Assembly: GCA_046349215.1 (NCBI GenBank)
Contig: JAXMCV010000005.1
Coordinates: 248,001-312,000, forward strand
Direction: 5' to 3'
Origin: JAJXWB01 sp046349215
Lineage (GTDB): Bacteria > Pseudomonadota > Alphaproteobacteria > Rhizobiales > Beijerinckiaceae
Length of the DNA: 64,000 bases
Shown: piece after piece, positions 16,674 through 25,090 of the stretch
Layout: each line of letters opens with the position of its first letter
Numbering within the stretch: position 1 is the first letter of the stretch
Program-made: the position numbers and the translations under genes
The notes under the pieces: model-generated
The model's database searches: none
What the model was told of the DNA's origin: nothing
What the model saw: the letters and a program-made list of their open reading frames with translations, nothing else

Positions 16674-17858
16674 ATGACCAAGACCACGAAGGACGGACGC
16701 AAGGGCATGGGCAGCCGCACCCGCCTGGTTCATGCCGGCCGGACGCCGTTCGAGAACCACGGCTTCGTCAACACCCCGATCTACCGCGGATCGACGGTGC
16801 TCTACCCGAACACCGAAGAACTCTATCTGCGCCGCGTGAAATACACCTACGGCACGCACGGCACGCCGACGACGGATTCGCTCGAGACCGCCTGGAGCGA
16901 ATTGTGCGGAGCGGCCGGCACGATCCTGTCGCCGTCGGGGCTGGCGGCGATCGCCGTCGCCCTGCTTTCGGTGGCGAAGGCCGGCGGCCACCTGCTGGTC
17001 ACCGACAGCGCCTACCGGCCGACGCGAAATTTTTCGAACACCCTGCTCAAGCGCATGGGCGTCGAGACGACCTATTACGAGCCGACGATCGGCGCGGACA
17101 TCGCCAGCCTGATCCGCCCGGAGACTTTCGCGGTCGTCGTCGAGGCGCCGGGATCGCAGAGTTTCGAGATGCAGGACATTCCGGCCATCGCCGCGGCGGC
17201 CCACGCGCGCGACGTCTGCGTGGTCATGGACAATACATGGGCGACGCCGCTGTTCTTCCCGCCGCACGAGCGCGGCGTCGACCTCGCCATCGAGGCCGGC
17301 ACGAAATATCTGTCGGGCCATTCCGACCTGCTGCTCGGTCTCGTCTCCGCGAACGAGAAATACTGGCCGCAACTCAAGGCGACCCACGATTGCATGGCGG
17401 CCTGCGCAGGACCCGAGGACGTATTCCTGGCGCTGCGCGGGTTGCGCACGATGGAGCTTCGCCTGCGCGAAGCCGAGCGGCAGGGCCTTGCGCTGGCGAC
17501 ATGGCTGAAGGCGCGGGCGGAAGTCTCGCGCGTGCTGCATCCCGCCCTGCCCGACTGCCCCGGCCACGACATCTGGAAGCGGGATTTTCTCGGTTCCTCC
17601 GGCCTGTTCTCGATCATCCTGAAGCCGGCCTCGCCCAAGCAGGTCGCGGCGCTGCTCGACAGTCTCGAATTGTTCGGGCTCGGCTATTCCTGGGGCGGAT
17701 TCGAGAGTCTCGTCATCCCGTTCGATTGTTCGTCCTACCGCACCGCGACGAAATGGGCGCCGGAAGGACCGGCGTTGCGTTTCTCGGTCGGTCTCGAAAA
17801 CATCGAGGACCTGCAGGCCGATCTCGAACGCGGCTTCGCCGCGATGAAATCGGCCTGA
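16674..17858 (+). CDS. metC: Cystathionine beta-lyase (MetC-type PLP enzyme)
   Basis: 394 residues of the Cys/Met metabolism PLP-dependent family. The PLP lysine is K211 (EAGTKYLSGHSD) and the PLP-ring aspartate D186 (VVMDNTWATP). RYTYGTHGTP-type substrate loop is seen as KYTYGTHGTPTTDSL. The family also includes gamma-synthases and gamma-lyases; the beta-lyase reading is supported by overall similarity, notably the C-terminal YSWGGFESL. It would split cystathionine to homocysteine for methionine synthesis. The ATG at 16674 gives the usual N-terminal length; no strong ribosome site is seen. Confidence 0.87.
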   Translation: MTKTTKDGRKGMGSRTRLVHAGRTPFENHGFVNTPIYRGSTVLYPNTEELYLRRVKYTYGTHGTPTTDSLETAWSELCGAAGTILSPSGLAAIAVALLSVAKAGGHLLVTDSAYRPTRNFSNTLLKRMGVETTYYEPTIGADIASLIRPETFAVVVEAPGSQSFEMQDIPAIAAAAHARDVCVVMDNTWATPLFFPPHERGVDLAIEAGTKYLSGHSDLLLGLVSANEKYWPQLKATHDCMAACAGPEDVFLALRGLRTMELRLREAERQGLALATWLKARAEVSRVLHPALPDCPGHDIWKRDFLGSSGLFSIILKPASPKQVAALLDSLELFGLGYSWGGFESLVIPFDCSSYRTATKWAPEGPALRFSVGLENIEDLQADLERGFAAMKSA

Positions 17859-17888
17859 ACGCGACGTAACATATTCGATCGATTCAAT

Positions 17889-18734
17889 TCACAGGGCCTG
17901 CTGCGACGAGCGAACGACGTCGGTATGCGCGGACTTCGCCCGCAACGCCTTTCGCACCAGTCTTTCTCCGCGCCGGACGATGCGGCCGTCGACCATGTGG
18001 AAGACGATCTTGCGCCGTGCGAAGTAACGCGCCAGCGCAATCGCCAGCGCGACGCCGAGCACCATCCCGCCGAGCACGTCGCTGGGGAAGTGGACGCCGG
18101 TCGCAACTCGCGCCATCCCGATCGTCAGCGCCAGCAGGAAGAACACGAGTTGCCAGCGCGGGACGAAGATCGCCATGACCGTGGCGGCGGCGAAGGCGGT
18201 CGTCGCGTGGCCCGACGGGAAACTCGCCGCTGCGCCCTCCGGCGAAAAGAACTGGAAGTGAAAGGCGTTGATCTGGCCGATCAGGTGCGGATGCGCGCGG
18301 CCGAGCGCGAACTTGAAGGCCTGGCAGAGCATCACCGAGAGCGCCACGGTGAGGAAGAGGAAACCCGCGCGCGTCGCCAGCACAGAAAAGCCCATCTGAT
18401 TGCGCGGGCGCTGCGCACGCGCGGCGATCCAGAGAGCGGCGAGACCGACAAGCGCCGAGCCGACGAGCATCCACGCCGCCGAACCGATTTCCGAAAAGAC
18501 AAGAAGGATGCGCCGGGCATGCGGATCGACATTGGCGGCGACGCTTGCGATCGGCTGGTCAATGGAATGCGCGATGAAATAGAGAACGCCGACGAATGCA
18601 AGGGCGGCGAGAACCCCTTCGAGCGCCGGGGACATGCCGTTCGCCGCGACCTCCCCGTGGCCCGCTGCGGGCCTGAACATGCGAAAAAGCGGATTGTCCG
18701 ATCTTCGTCGACCGGTCCGGATGGTCGAGGCCAT
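17889..18734 (-). CDS. PAP2-superfamily membrane phosphatase
   Basis: 281 residues, about six membrane helices. The three PAP2 phosphatase motifs are complete: KFALGRAHP (C1), FPSGHATTAFA (C2, catalytic His) and RVATGVHFPSDVLGG (C3, nucleophilic His). Likely acts on an isoprenoid or lipid phosphate at the periplasmic face, for example undecaprenyl pyrophosphate or a lipid A/phosphatidylglycerol phosphate; the substrate cannot be read from sequence. The basic C-terminal tail (RGERLVRKALRAK) is cytoplasmic. Converges with the metC-like gene. Confidence 0.88.
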   Translation of the reverse strand: MASTIRTGRRRSDNPLFRMFRPAAGHGEVAANGMSPALEGVLAALAFVGVLYFIAHSIDQPIASVAANVDPHARRILLVFSEIGSAAWMLVGSALVGLAALWIAARAQRPRNQMGFSVLATRAGFLFLTVALSVMLCQAFKFALGRAHPHLIGQINAFHFQFFSPEGAAASFPSGHATTAFAAATVMAIFVPRWQLVFFLLALTIGMARVATGVHFPSDVLGGMVLGVALAIALARYFARRKIVFHMVDGRIVRRGERLVRKALRAKSAHTDVVRSSQQAL

Positions 18735-19058
18735 GACACCTCCCGCCGCTGGCGTCCGACGCCTGCCCGCTTCAACGGGAACGACGCCTGACGACCCGAT
18801 TTGGCCCCTTCCGCGGCGCGCAAGTCAAGCCGCATGGAAAAGGCGCGCCAATCCCGAGATTTAATGCGTCGCGAAAAATGTCGAGGGGCGCCCGCCTGAA
18901 ACATCGCCCCGCGACGCACAGCCGCGCTGGAGGCTGATGCGCAACGGAAAAAAGATCGCTACAGTCGATTCACGCCAGCCAGAGCGCGACAGCAGATCGC
19001 GCCGGCCGGCGGGCCTGTCGGTGCGATCACGCCGCTACAGGGGGAGGAGCGGGGTGGC
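18735..19058. other. Intergenic region between divergent PAP2 and liv genes
   Basis: 324 bp without a supportable gene. It must hold the promoters for the PAP2 phosphatase (leftward) and the liv operon (rightward). A purine-rich GGGGGAGGAG at 19040-19049 is the ribosome-binding site of livH. I found no convincing sigma-70 box pair, riboswitch-like stem or terminator. Confidence 0.5.
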
Positions 19059-20102
19059 GTGGATTCCACGATAGTTCTCTTTCTGGTTCAGGATGCGGTC
19101 ATCAACGGCGCGATCTACGCGCTGGTCGCCGTCGCCCTGCTGCTGGTCTTTGCCGTCACGCGCGTGATCCTCGTGCCGCAGGGCGAGTTCGTCGCCTTCG
19201 CAGCGTTGACGCTCGCCGCGTTGCACGCGGGCAAGGCGCCGCAGACGTCCTCGCTGCTGGTCGCGCTCGGCGTCCTCGCCTTTCTTTCGATCGCATGGCG
19301 CCAGAGGAAGAACCTCGATCCTCGCGCGCTCGGCGGCGCGGCGCTGGCCAACATCGCGCTGCCCATCGCGCTCGCCTTGCTCGCGCGCTGGCTCGCGCCG
19401 ATGAAGCTCGGGCTGACAGTCGAAATCCTGCTGACGCTGGCGCTCGTCGTGCCGATGGGGCCGATGATCTACCGTCTCGCCTTCGAACCGCTCGCCGAGG
19501 CGAGCGTGCTCGTGCTGCTGATCGCTTCCTTCGGCGTGCATTTCTCGCTGACCGGCCTCGGCCTTGCTTTCTTCGGCCCCGAAGGCGTCAGCGCGCCGGC
19601 GCTGATCGAGAAGAGTTTCCAGATCGGCGACATGACGGTGACCGGCCAGAGCCTCGCCGTGCTGATCGCCACGTTCGCGCTGCTCGTCGCGCTCGGCTGG
19701 TTCTTCAGGGCGACGCTGTTCGGCAAGGCGCTGCGCGCCTGCGCGTCCAACCGCCTTGGCGCGCGGCTCGTCGGCGTCTCCACCTCGATGGCCGGGCGCA
19801 TCGCCTTCGGCGTCGCAGCCCTCATCGGCGCGGTGTCCGGCGTCCTGGTCGGCGCGATCTCGACCATCTACTACGATTCAGGCTTCCTGATCGGGCTGAA
19901 GGGTTTCGTCGCCGCCATCATCGCCGGCCTGTCGAGCTATGCCGGCGCGGGCGCCGCGGCGCTCGCCGTAGGCCTCGTCGAATCCTTCTCGTCCTTCTGG
20001 GCCAGCGCCTACAAGGAAGTGTTCGTCTTCGCCGCCATCCTGCCCGTCCTCGTCTGGCGTTCCCTGACCGCCGGCCATGTCGACGAGGAGGAAGAGGAAT
20101 GA
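19059..20102 (+). CDS. livH: Branched-chain amino acid-type ABC transporter permease LivH
   Basis: 347 residues, GTG start at 19059 selected because GGGGGAGGAG sits 9 bp upstream. Polytopic; the family signature is visible in the QDAVINGAIYALVAVALLLV N-terminal helix and in the SIMGGRIAFGVAALIGA-like region (STSMAGRIAFGVAALIGAVS). It forms the channel with LivM. The last codons overlap the livM-livG start in an ATGA, indicating coupling. The ligand could be branched-chain amino acids, urea, amides or aromatic acids; no binding protein lies in the window to help decide. Confidence 0.88.
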   Translation: MDSTIVLFLVQDAVINGAIYALVAVALLLVFAVTRVILVPQGEFVAFAALTLAALHAGKAPQTSSLLVALGVLAFLSIAWRQRKNLDPRALGGAALANIALPIALALLARWLAPMKLGLTVEILLTLALVVPMGPMIYRLAFEPLAEASVLVLLIASFGVHFSLTGLGLAFFGPEGVSAPALIEKSFQIGDMTVTGQSLAVLIATFALLVALGWFFRATLFGKALRACASNRLGARLVGVSTSMAGRIAFGVAALIGAVSGVLVGAISTIYYDSGFLIGLKGFVAAIIAGLSSYAGAGAAALAVGLVESFSSFWASAYKEVFVFAAILPVLVWRSLTAGHVDEEEEE

Positions 20103-21868
20103 GCGCGATGAAGCGCTTCGCGCCGGCGATCTTCGCCATCCTCGTTCTCATCGCGCCGTTCACCGGGCTCCTGCCGCCCTACTGGGTGACGCTGTTCGAC
20201 TACATCGGCATTTCTACCCTGGTGGCCCTCGGTCTCGTGCTGCTCACCGGCGTCGGCGGCATGACGTCGTTCGGACAGGCGGCCTTCGTCGGTTTCGGCG
20301 CCTATTCGAGCGCCGTGCTGACCGTGCACATGGGCCTGTCGCCATGGCTGTCGCTGCCGCTTTCGCTGGCTATCACCGCCTTCGCGGCGCTGCTGATCGG
20401 CGCCGTGACCGTGCGCCTGTCCGGCCATTACCTGCCGCTCGGCACCATCGCCTGGGGCATCGCCTTCTTCTACCTGTTCGGCAATTCGCAATGGCTCGGC
20501 GCGCACGACGGAATGCCGGGTCTGCCGCCGCTGAAGGTCGGCTCCTATGCGCTGACCGATCCCCGCGATTTCTTCGTCGCCGTGTGGATCGCCGTCGTGC
20601 TGGCCTTCATCGCCAGCCGCAACCTGCTCGACAGCCGCACCGGCCGGGCGATCCGCGTCTTGCGCCGCGGTTCGATGCTGGCGGAATCCTTCGGCGCGAC
20701 GGCGCCGCGCCTGAAACTCATGCTGTTCGTCTACGCCGCGGTGCTCGCGGGCCTCGCCGGCTGGCTCTACGCGCATTTCCAGCGCTCGGTCAGTCCCGGT
20801 CCGTTCGGCGTGATCGCCGGAACGGAATATCTGCTGATGGCCGTGCTCGGCGGATCGGGCCGCATCTTCGGCGCGCTGCTCGGCGCCGCCGGCGTGACGA
20901 TCCTGCGCGACCAGTTGCAGGACGCCCTGCCCCACCTCGTCGGCCATACCGGAAATTACGAGACGATCGTGTTCGGCGCGATCCTCGTGCTGGTGCTGCA
21001 GACGGCGCCGCGCGGCCTGTGGCCGCTGATCGCCGGGCCGCCGGCGCCGCCACGCGTCCCGACGCCGCCCGAAGGCGCGGCGCTGCCGACGCGCGCCATG
21101 CCCGCGCCGCACGAGCCGCTGCTCGAGGCGCGCGCGCTGGTGCGCCGGTTCGGCGGCCTCGTCGCGGTCAACGACGTCGGGTTCGAACTCAAGTCCGGCG
21201 AGATCCTCGCGCTGATCGGCCCCAACGGCGCGGGCAAGAGCACGACCTTCAATCTTCTCACCGGCGCACATGCCGTCAGCGGCGGCTCCATCGTGTTCCG
21301 CGGGCGCGAATACACCGACATGACGCCGGCGCTTTCGGCCCGCAACGGCGTCGGCCGCACCTTCCAGCACGTCAAGCTCCTGTCCGACATGAGCGTGATC
21401 GAGAATGTCGCCTTCGGCGGTCATCTGCGCAGCCAGTCCAGCGCGCTGCGCTCGATCGCACGGCTCGACCGCGCCGAGGAAGCGCTGCTGCTGGCCGAAG
21501 CCGAAAGGCAGATCGCGCGCGTCGGCCTCGCCGAGCACGCCAACCGGCCTGCCGGCGAACTGGCGCTCGGGCAGATGCGCCTCGTCGAGATCGCCCGCGC
21601 GCTGGCGCTCGATCCCTACCTGCTGCTGCTCGACGAGCCGGCGGCCGGATTGCGCGTCGCCGAAAAGAAGGCGCTCGCCGGCCTGCTGCGCGAATTGCGG
21701 GCGCAGGGCATGGCGGTGCTGCTGGTCGAACACGACATGGATTTCGTGATGAGCCTCGCCGACCGGATCGTCGTTCTCGATTTCGGCGTGAAGATTTCCG
21801 AAGGCCTGCCGGCGGCGGTGCGCGAGGATCCGCGCGTGCGCGAGGCCTATCTCGGAGAAGCGGTATGA
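20099..21868 (+). CDS. Fused ABC permease/ATP-binding protein LivM-LivG
   Basis: 589 residues in one frame. Residues 1-312 are a complete LivM permease (SLT-type motif GGMTSFGQAAFVGFGAY at 53-69; C-terminal GGSGRIFGALLGA). A proline-rich linker (about 313-340, PPAPPRVPTPPEG) leads into a LivG-type ATPase with Walker A GPNGAGKS (374-381), Q-loop GRTFQHVKLL, Walker B LLLLDEPAAGL and the H-loop LLVEHDMDFV. The signature is LALGQ, where LSYGQ is usual. The ATG at 20099 overlaps the livH stop. Fused LivMG proteins are known in proteobacteria; here there is no sign of a sequencing frameshift. Confidence 0.92.
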   Translation: MSAMKRFAPAIFAILVLIAPFTGLLPPYWVTLFDYIGISTLVALGLVLLTGVGGMTSFGQAAFVGFGAYSSAVLTVHMGLSPWLSLPLSLAITAFAALLIGAVTVRLSGHYLPLGTIAWGIAFFYLFGNSQWLGAHDGMPGLPPLKVGSYALTDPRDFFVAVWIAVVLAFIASRNLLDSRTGRAIRVLRRGSMLAESFGATAPRLKLMLFVYAAVLAGLAGWLYAHFQRSVSPGPFGVIAGTEYLLMAVLGGSGRIFGALLGAAGVTILRDQLQDALPHLVGHTGNYETIVFGAILVLVLQTAPRGLWPLIAGPPAPPRVPTPPEGAALPTRAMPAPHEPLLEARALVRRFGGLVAVNDVGFELKSGEILALIGPNGAGKSTTFNLLTGAHAVSGGSIVFRGREYTDMTPALSARNGVGRTFQHVKLLSDMSVIENVAFGGHLRSQSSALRSIARLDRAEEALLLAEAERQIARVGLAEHANRPAGELALGQMRLVEIARALALDPYLLLLDEPAAGLRVAEKKALAGLLRELRAQGMAVLLVEHDMDFVMSLADRIVVLDFGVKISEGLPAAVREDPRVREAYLGEAV

Positions 21869-22590
21869 GCGACATACTGCTCGCCGCCCGCGACATGCGC
21901 GTCGCCTATGGCGGCGTCGAGGCCGTGCGCGGAGTCACGATCGAAGCGAAGAAGGGCGCGATCGTCACGGTCATCGGCGCCAACGGCGCCGGCAAGACGA
22001 CGCTGCTCAACGCCCTCATGGGCGTGCTGCCATCCTCCGGCGTCGTGTCCTTCGAGGATGCGCCGATCCAGCGCACGCCGCTCGAGGCGCGCGTCGCGCG
22101 CGGCCTGTGCCTGGTGCCGGAGCGACGCGAGCTCTTCGCCAACATGAGCGTCGCCGACAATCTTGAACTCGGCGGCTTCCGCCGCAGCGCAGGCGAGCGC
22201 GCGCAGACGCTGGAACAGGTATACGCGCGTTTCCCGCGCCTGAAGGAGCGGCGCGGCCAGGAGGCCGGCACCCTGTCCGGCGGCGAGCGGCAGATGCTCG
22301 CCATGGGGCGCGCGTTGATGGCGCGCCCGCGCCTGCTGATGCTCGACGAACCCAGTCTCGGACTCGCGCCGCGCATCGTGCGCGACGTGTTCGACATCGT
22401 GCAGGACCTGCGCCGCGACGGCGTGACGATCCTGCTCGTGGAACAGAACGCCCGCGCCGCGCTGCAGATCGCAGACTATGCCTATGTGCTCGAACTGGGC
22501 GCCGTTTCCGCGCAAGGCACGGCTGAGGAAATCGCCGCCGATCCACGGCTTGTGGAAAGCTATCTCGGCCTCGGCGGCGGCGACTACTGA
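21865..22590 (+). CDS. livF: ABC transporter ATP-binding protein LivF
   Basis: 241 residues. Walker A GANGAGKTT, signature LSGGERQM (canonical LSGGE), Walker B LLMLDEPSLGLAPRIV and switch histidine replaced in the usual LivF way by LLVEQNARAAL. Length and the C-terminal VESYLGLGG match LivF. The start overlaps the livM-livG stop in an ATGA. It pairs with the LivG half of the fused protein to power uptake. Confidence 0.93.
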   Translation: MSDILLAARDMRVAYGGVEAVRGVTIEAKKGAIVTVIGANGAGKTTLLNALMGVLPSSGVVSFEDAPIQRTPLEARVARGLCLVPERRELFANMSVADNLELGGFRRSAGERAQTLEQVYARFPRLKERRGQEAGTLSGGERQMLAMGRALMARPRLLMLDEPSLGLAPRIVRDVFDIVQDLRRDGVTILLVEQNARAALQIADYAYVLELGAVSAQGTAEEIAADPRLVESYLGLGGGDY

Positions 22591-22601
22591 AAGGAATTCG
22601 C

Positions 22602-23459
22602 ATGGAGACCGCGGAGCACGCGCGCGCAGCTCATGCCGCAATCGGCGCGGACGAAGCGCTCTCCGCCCGCTATCGCAGCGGCGCGTCCGACGCCGCGGGG
22701 CCCTGGAACGAGATTCTCGCCGCCCTGCTCGATCATCGCAGCGTGCGCGCCTATCTGCCCGACGCGCTGCCGGACGGCGCGCTGGAGCGGATCGTCGCGG
22801 CCGCGCAATCCGCCCCGACATCCTCCAACATGCAGACCTGGAGCGTCGTCGCCGTCGAAGATCCGCAGCGCAAGGCGCGTCTCGCCAGGGTCGCGGGCAA
22901 CCAGCAACACATTCTCGAATGTCCGGTGTTGCTCGTCTGGATTGCAGATCATGCGCGCATCCGTGGGCTGTCGGCTGCGGCAGGCGCGCCGGTTGCCGGC
23001 CTCGACTATTTCGAATCCTTCCTCGTGGCGGCCATCGATGCGGCGCTCGCCGCCCAGAACGCGACGGTCGCCGCCGAATCCCTCGGCCTCGGCGCCGTGT
23101 ATATCGGGGCGCTGCGAAACGACCCGGAGACTGTCGCCGCCGAACTCGGCCTGCCGCCGCACGCCGCGGCCATGTTCGGCATGTGCCTGGGCTGGCCGGA
23201 CCTGGCGCGCGCCAGCGACGTCAAGCCGCGCCTGCCGCAGGCGGCGGTGCTTCATCGCGAGCGATACGAGGCGGGAGCGCTGACGGATTCGGCGCTCGCC
23301 GCCTACGACCGCGACATGATGGCGTTCCAGAGCGAACAGGGCATGGCGCCGGCGCCATGGAGCGCTACCGCGCTTTCGCGCTTCCGCGGTCCCGAATCGC
23401 TCAGCGGTCGCGACCGCCTGCGCGCGGCGCTCGAGCGGCTGGGTTTTCCGCTGAAATAG
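22602..23459 (+). CDS. NfsA/FRP-type FMN-dependent nitroreductase
   Basis: 285 residues. The FMN phosphate-binding start of the fold is HRSVRAYLPDALPDGAL, followed by the SAPTSSNMQTWS motif of oxygen-insensitive NAD(P)H nitroreductases/flavin reductases, and AAESLGLGAVYIGALRND. The C-terminal region (about 200-285) is the extended cofactor lobe of the NfsA group. It begins 11 bp after livF with an AAAGGA ribosome site, so it may ride on the liv transcript; a functional link is not obvious. Confidence 0.85.
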   Translation: METAEHARAAHAAIGADEALSARYRSGASDAAGPWNEILAALLDHRSVRAYLPDALPDGALERIVAAAQSAPTSSNMQTWSVVAVEDPQRKARLARVAGNQQHILECPVLLVWIADHARIRGLSAAAGAPVAGLDYFESFLVAAIDAALAAQNATVAAESLGLGAVYIGALRNDPETVAAELGLPPHAAAMFGMCLGWPDLARASDVKPRLPQAAVLHRERYEAGALTDSALAAYDRDMMAFQSEQGMAPAPWSATALSRFRGPESLSGRDRLRAALERLGFPLK

Positions 23460-23582
23460 CCCGTACTCCTTTCATGAGCCTGCGTCCGACGGCGGTGGCT
23501 TTGCAACGGTTTCGGGATATAGTCCGGCCTGTCCGACGGCGGCCCCCGGCAATGCCGCCGTGCGGGACATTCTGGGGGTTAC

Positions 23583-24110
23583 ATGACCGATACGACCGCA
23601 CGTCTGAACATCTGGTGGGTGTTCCTGCTGCAGGGCCTCGCGGCGCTGCTGCTCGGGCTCATGCTCGTCACCAATCCCGCCGCCACGATCGTCGCCATCG
23701 TGACGTTCCTCGGCTTCTACTGGCTGTTCGGCGGCGTGATGTCGCTGGTTCGCGTCTTCGTCGACCGTGCGACGCCGTGGATCTTCTCCCTGCTGTCGGG
23801 CCTGCTCGGCGTCGCCGCCGGCCTGATCGTGCTGCGTCACCCGCTGCTGGCGGCGCTGACCGTGCCGACGGTCATCGTCATCGTGCTCGGCATCGAGGGC
23901 CTGGTCATCGGCGCGCTCGAAATCATCGCCTGCTTCCGCGGTGGCGGTTTCGGCTCGTTCATCGCGGGCGCTTTCAACATCATCATCGGCCTGCTGCTGC
24001 TCGCCTCGCCGGTCGCAGCCTCGCTCGCCCTGCCGTTCGTCTTCGGAATCATCCTGCTGGTGCAGGGCGTCGGCCTGGTGATCTGGGCCTTCCGCGTCAA
24101 ATCGGCCTGA
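23583..24110 (+). CDS. HdeD-family membrane protein (DUF308)
   Basis: 175 residues with six hydrophobic segments, arranged as three repeated helical hairpins of which LGLMLVTNPAATIVAIVTFL is typical of the HdeD/DUF308 family. In enterobacteria HdeD is an acid-stress membrane protein; the biochemical activity is unknown. The gene is preceded by a GGGGGTTAC leader and followed after 18 bp by a small exported protein gene, which suggests a two-gene unit. Confidence 0.82.
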   Translation: MTDTTARLNIWWVFLLQGLAALLLGLMLVTNPAATIVAIVTFLGFYWLFGGVMSLVRVFVDRATPWIFSLLSGLLGVAAGLIVLRHPLLAALTVPTVIVIVLGIEGLVIGALEIIACFRGGGFGSFIAGAFNIIIGLLLLASPVAASLALPFVFGIILLVQGVGLVIWAFRVKSA

Positions 24111-24128
24111 AAGAAGAGGTAAGCGACC

Positions 24129-24527
24129 ATGCGCCGTTCCATCCTTGCGCTCGCAATGTTCGCCGGCGCAAGCCTGTCGCCCGCTTTCGCGTTCGATCAG
24201 CGGCTGGTGGGCGCATGGTCGCAATCGACGTCCGACTGCGCCGCCATGTTCACCCGCAGCGGCGGCGCCATTTCGTTCAAGCAGCCGATCGACGAATTCA
24301 AGACGGCCTTCATCATCACGCCGTCCAGCATCGTCTCGCCGACGGCGAAATGCTCGATCCGCAAGGCGACCGCGCAGAAGGATATGGTGACGCTGGCCAT
24401 GACCTGCAGCAATTCGATCGGCTTCTACGATCGGCAGGCGCAGATCAAGGTCGAGAACAATGTCCTCACCTACGGCTTCCCCGGGGAAAGCACGCTCGAC
24501 GTGCGCTTCGAGAAATGTCCGATGTGA
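24129..24527 (+). CDS. Small exported protein, unknown function
   Basis: 132 residues. A Sec signal peptide is clear (residues 1-21, RRSILALAMFAGASLSPAFA). The mature part has four cysteines (SDCAAMF, AKCSIRK, MTCSNSI, EKCPM), consistent with two disulfides, and looks like a small beta-rich periplasmic domain. AGAGGT upstream of the ATG supports the start. I do not recognise a family. Likely co-transcribed with the HdeD-like gene. Confidence 0.7.
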   Translation: MRRSILALAMFAGASLSPAFAFDQRLVGAWSQSTSDCAAMFTRSGGAISFKQPIDEFKTAFIITPSSIVSPTAKCSIRKATAQKDMVTLAMTCSNSIGFYDRQAQIKVENNVLTYGFPGESTLDVRFEKCPM

Positions 24528-24535
24528 AGAAAGGG

Positions 24536-24563
24536 GACGGGCGCTGCAGTCGCTGCGCCCGTC
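24536..24563. terminator. Stem-loop between convergent genes
   Basis: GACGGGCGC (24536-24544) pairs with GCGCCCGTC (24555-24563) around a 10-base loop. It lies in the 45-bp space between two converging genes, so it can serve both directions. There is no long T-run (CTCTCC follows), so termination efficiency is uncertain. Confidence 0.5.
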
Positions 24564-24572
24564 TCTCCTGGA

Positions 24573-25013
24573 TTATCGCAGCGAAATCTGCATTCCGCTG
24601 AGGTCGATCGAGAATTCGAGACCGATCTTGCGGCCCCTGAGCCGCAGCATGACGCCGCGCGAATTCGAGAGGTTGATGACCTGCGCGCCGCCGGCGATCG
24701 CCGCGCCGGCGCCGGCCGCCGTATAGACGCCCTCGATGTCGCGCGGGCTGCGCAGGTTCGACGCCGTGCCGATCAGTTCGGTCGTCGAGGCGCCGATCGT
24801 CGCGCCGACGCTGACCCCGCCGATGCCGAGCGAATAGCTGCGTCCGCCGAAGGTGAGCGTGCCGCTGCCGCCCGCCGCTCCGACGATGAAGCCGGCGCTG
24901 ACGATACGGATCCGCACCTGCCCCGAGGCGGCGAGGGCCTCTGTCGTGGCCAGGCCGCCGGCCGCGGCGGCGACGGTCATGGCGAGCGCGTTCCTGCGTG
25001 TGATTTCTGTCAT
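24573..25013 (-). CDS. Tat-exported hypothetical protein
   Basis: 146 residues. The N-terminus has a twin-arginine signal (TRRNALAMTVAAAAGGLATT) ending ALAA at about residue 29. The mature domain is glycine-rich and beta-like (GAAGGSGTLTFGGRSYSLG, then GVMLRLRGRKIGLEFSIDL) with no cysteines and no obvious catalytic residues. It could be a small lipocalin- or barrel-like periplasmic protein. I do not recognise the family. Confidence 0.65.
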   Translation of the reverse strand: MTEITRRNALAMTVAAAAGGLATTEALAASGQVRIRIVSAGFIVGAAGGSGTLTFGGRSYSLGIGGVSVGATIGASTTELIGTASNLRSPRDIEGVYTAAGAGAAIAGGAQVINLSNSRGVMLRLRGRKIGLEFSIDLSGMQISLR

Positions 25014-25090
25014 TCGATACCCCCTGATGAGGCGCGACCAGAATCGCCGGACGGTCAGCGCACGGGCGGAAGCTTACCCATTTCGCGCGG

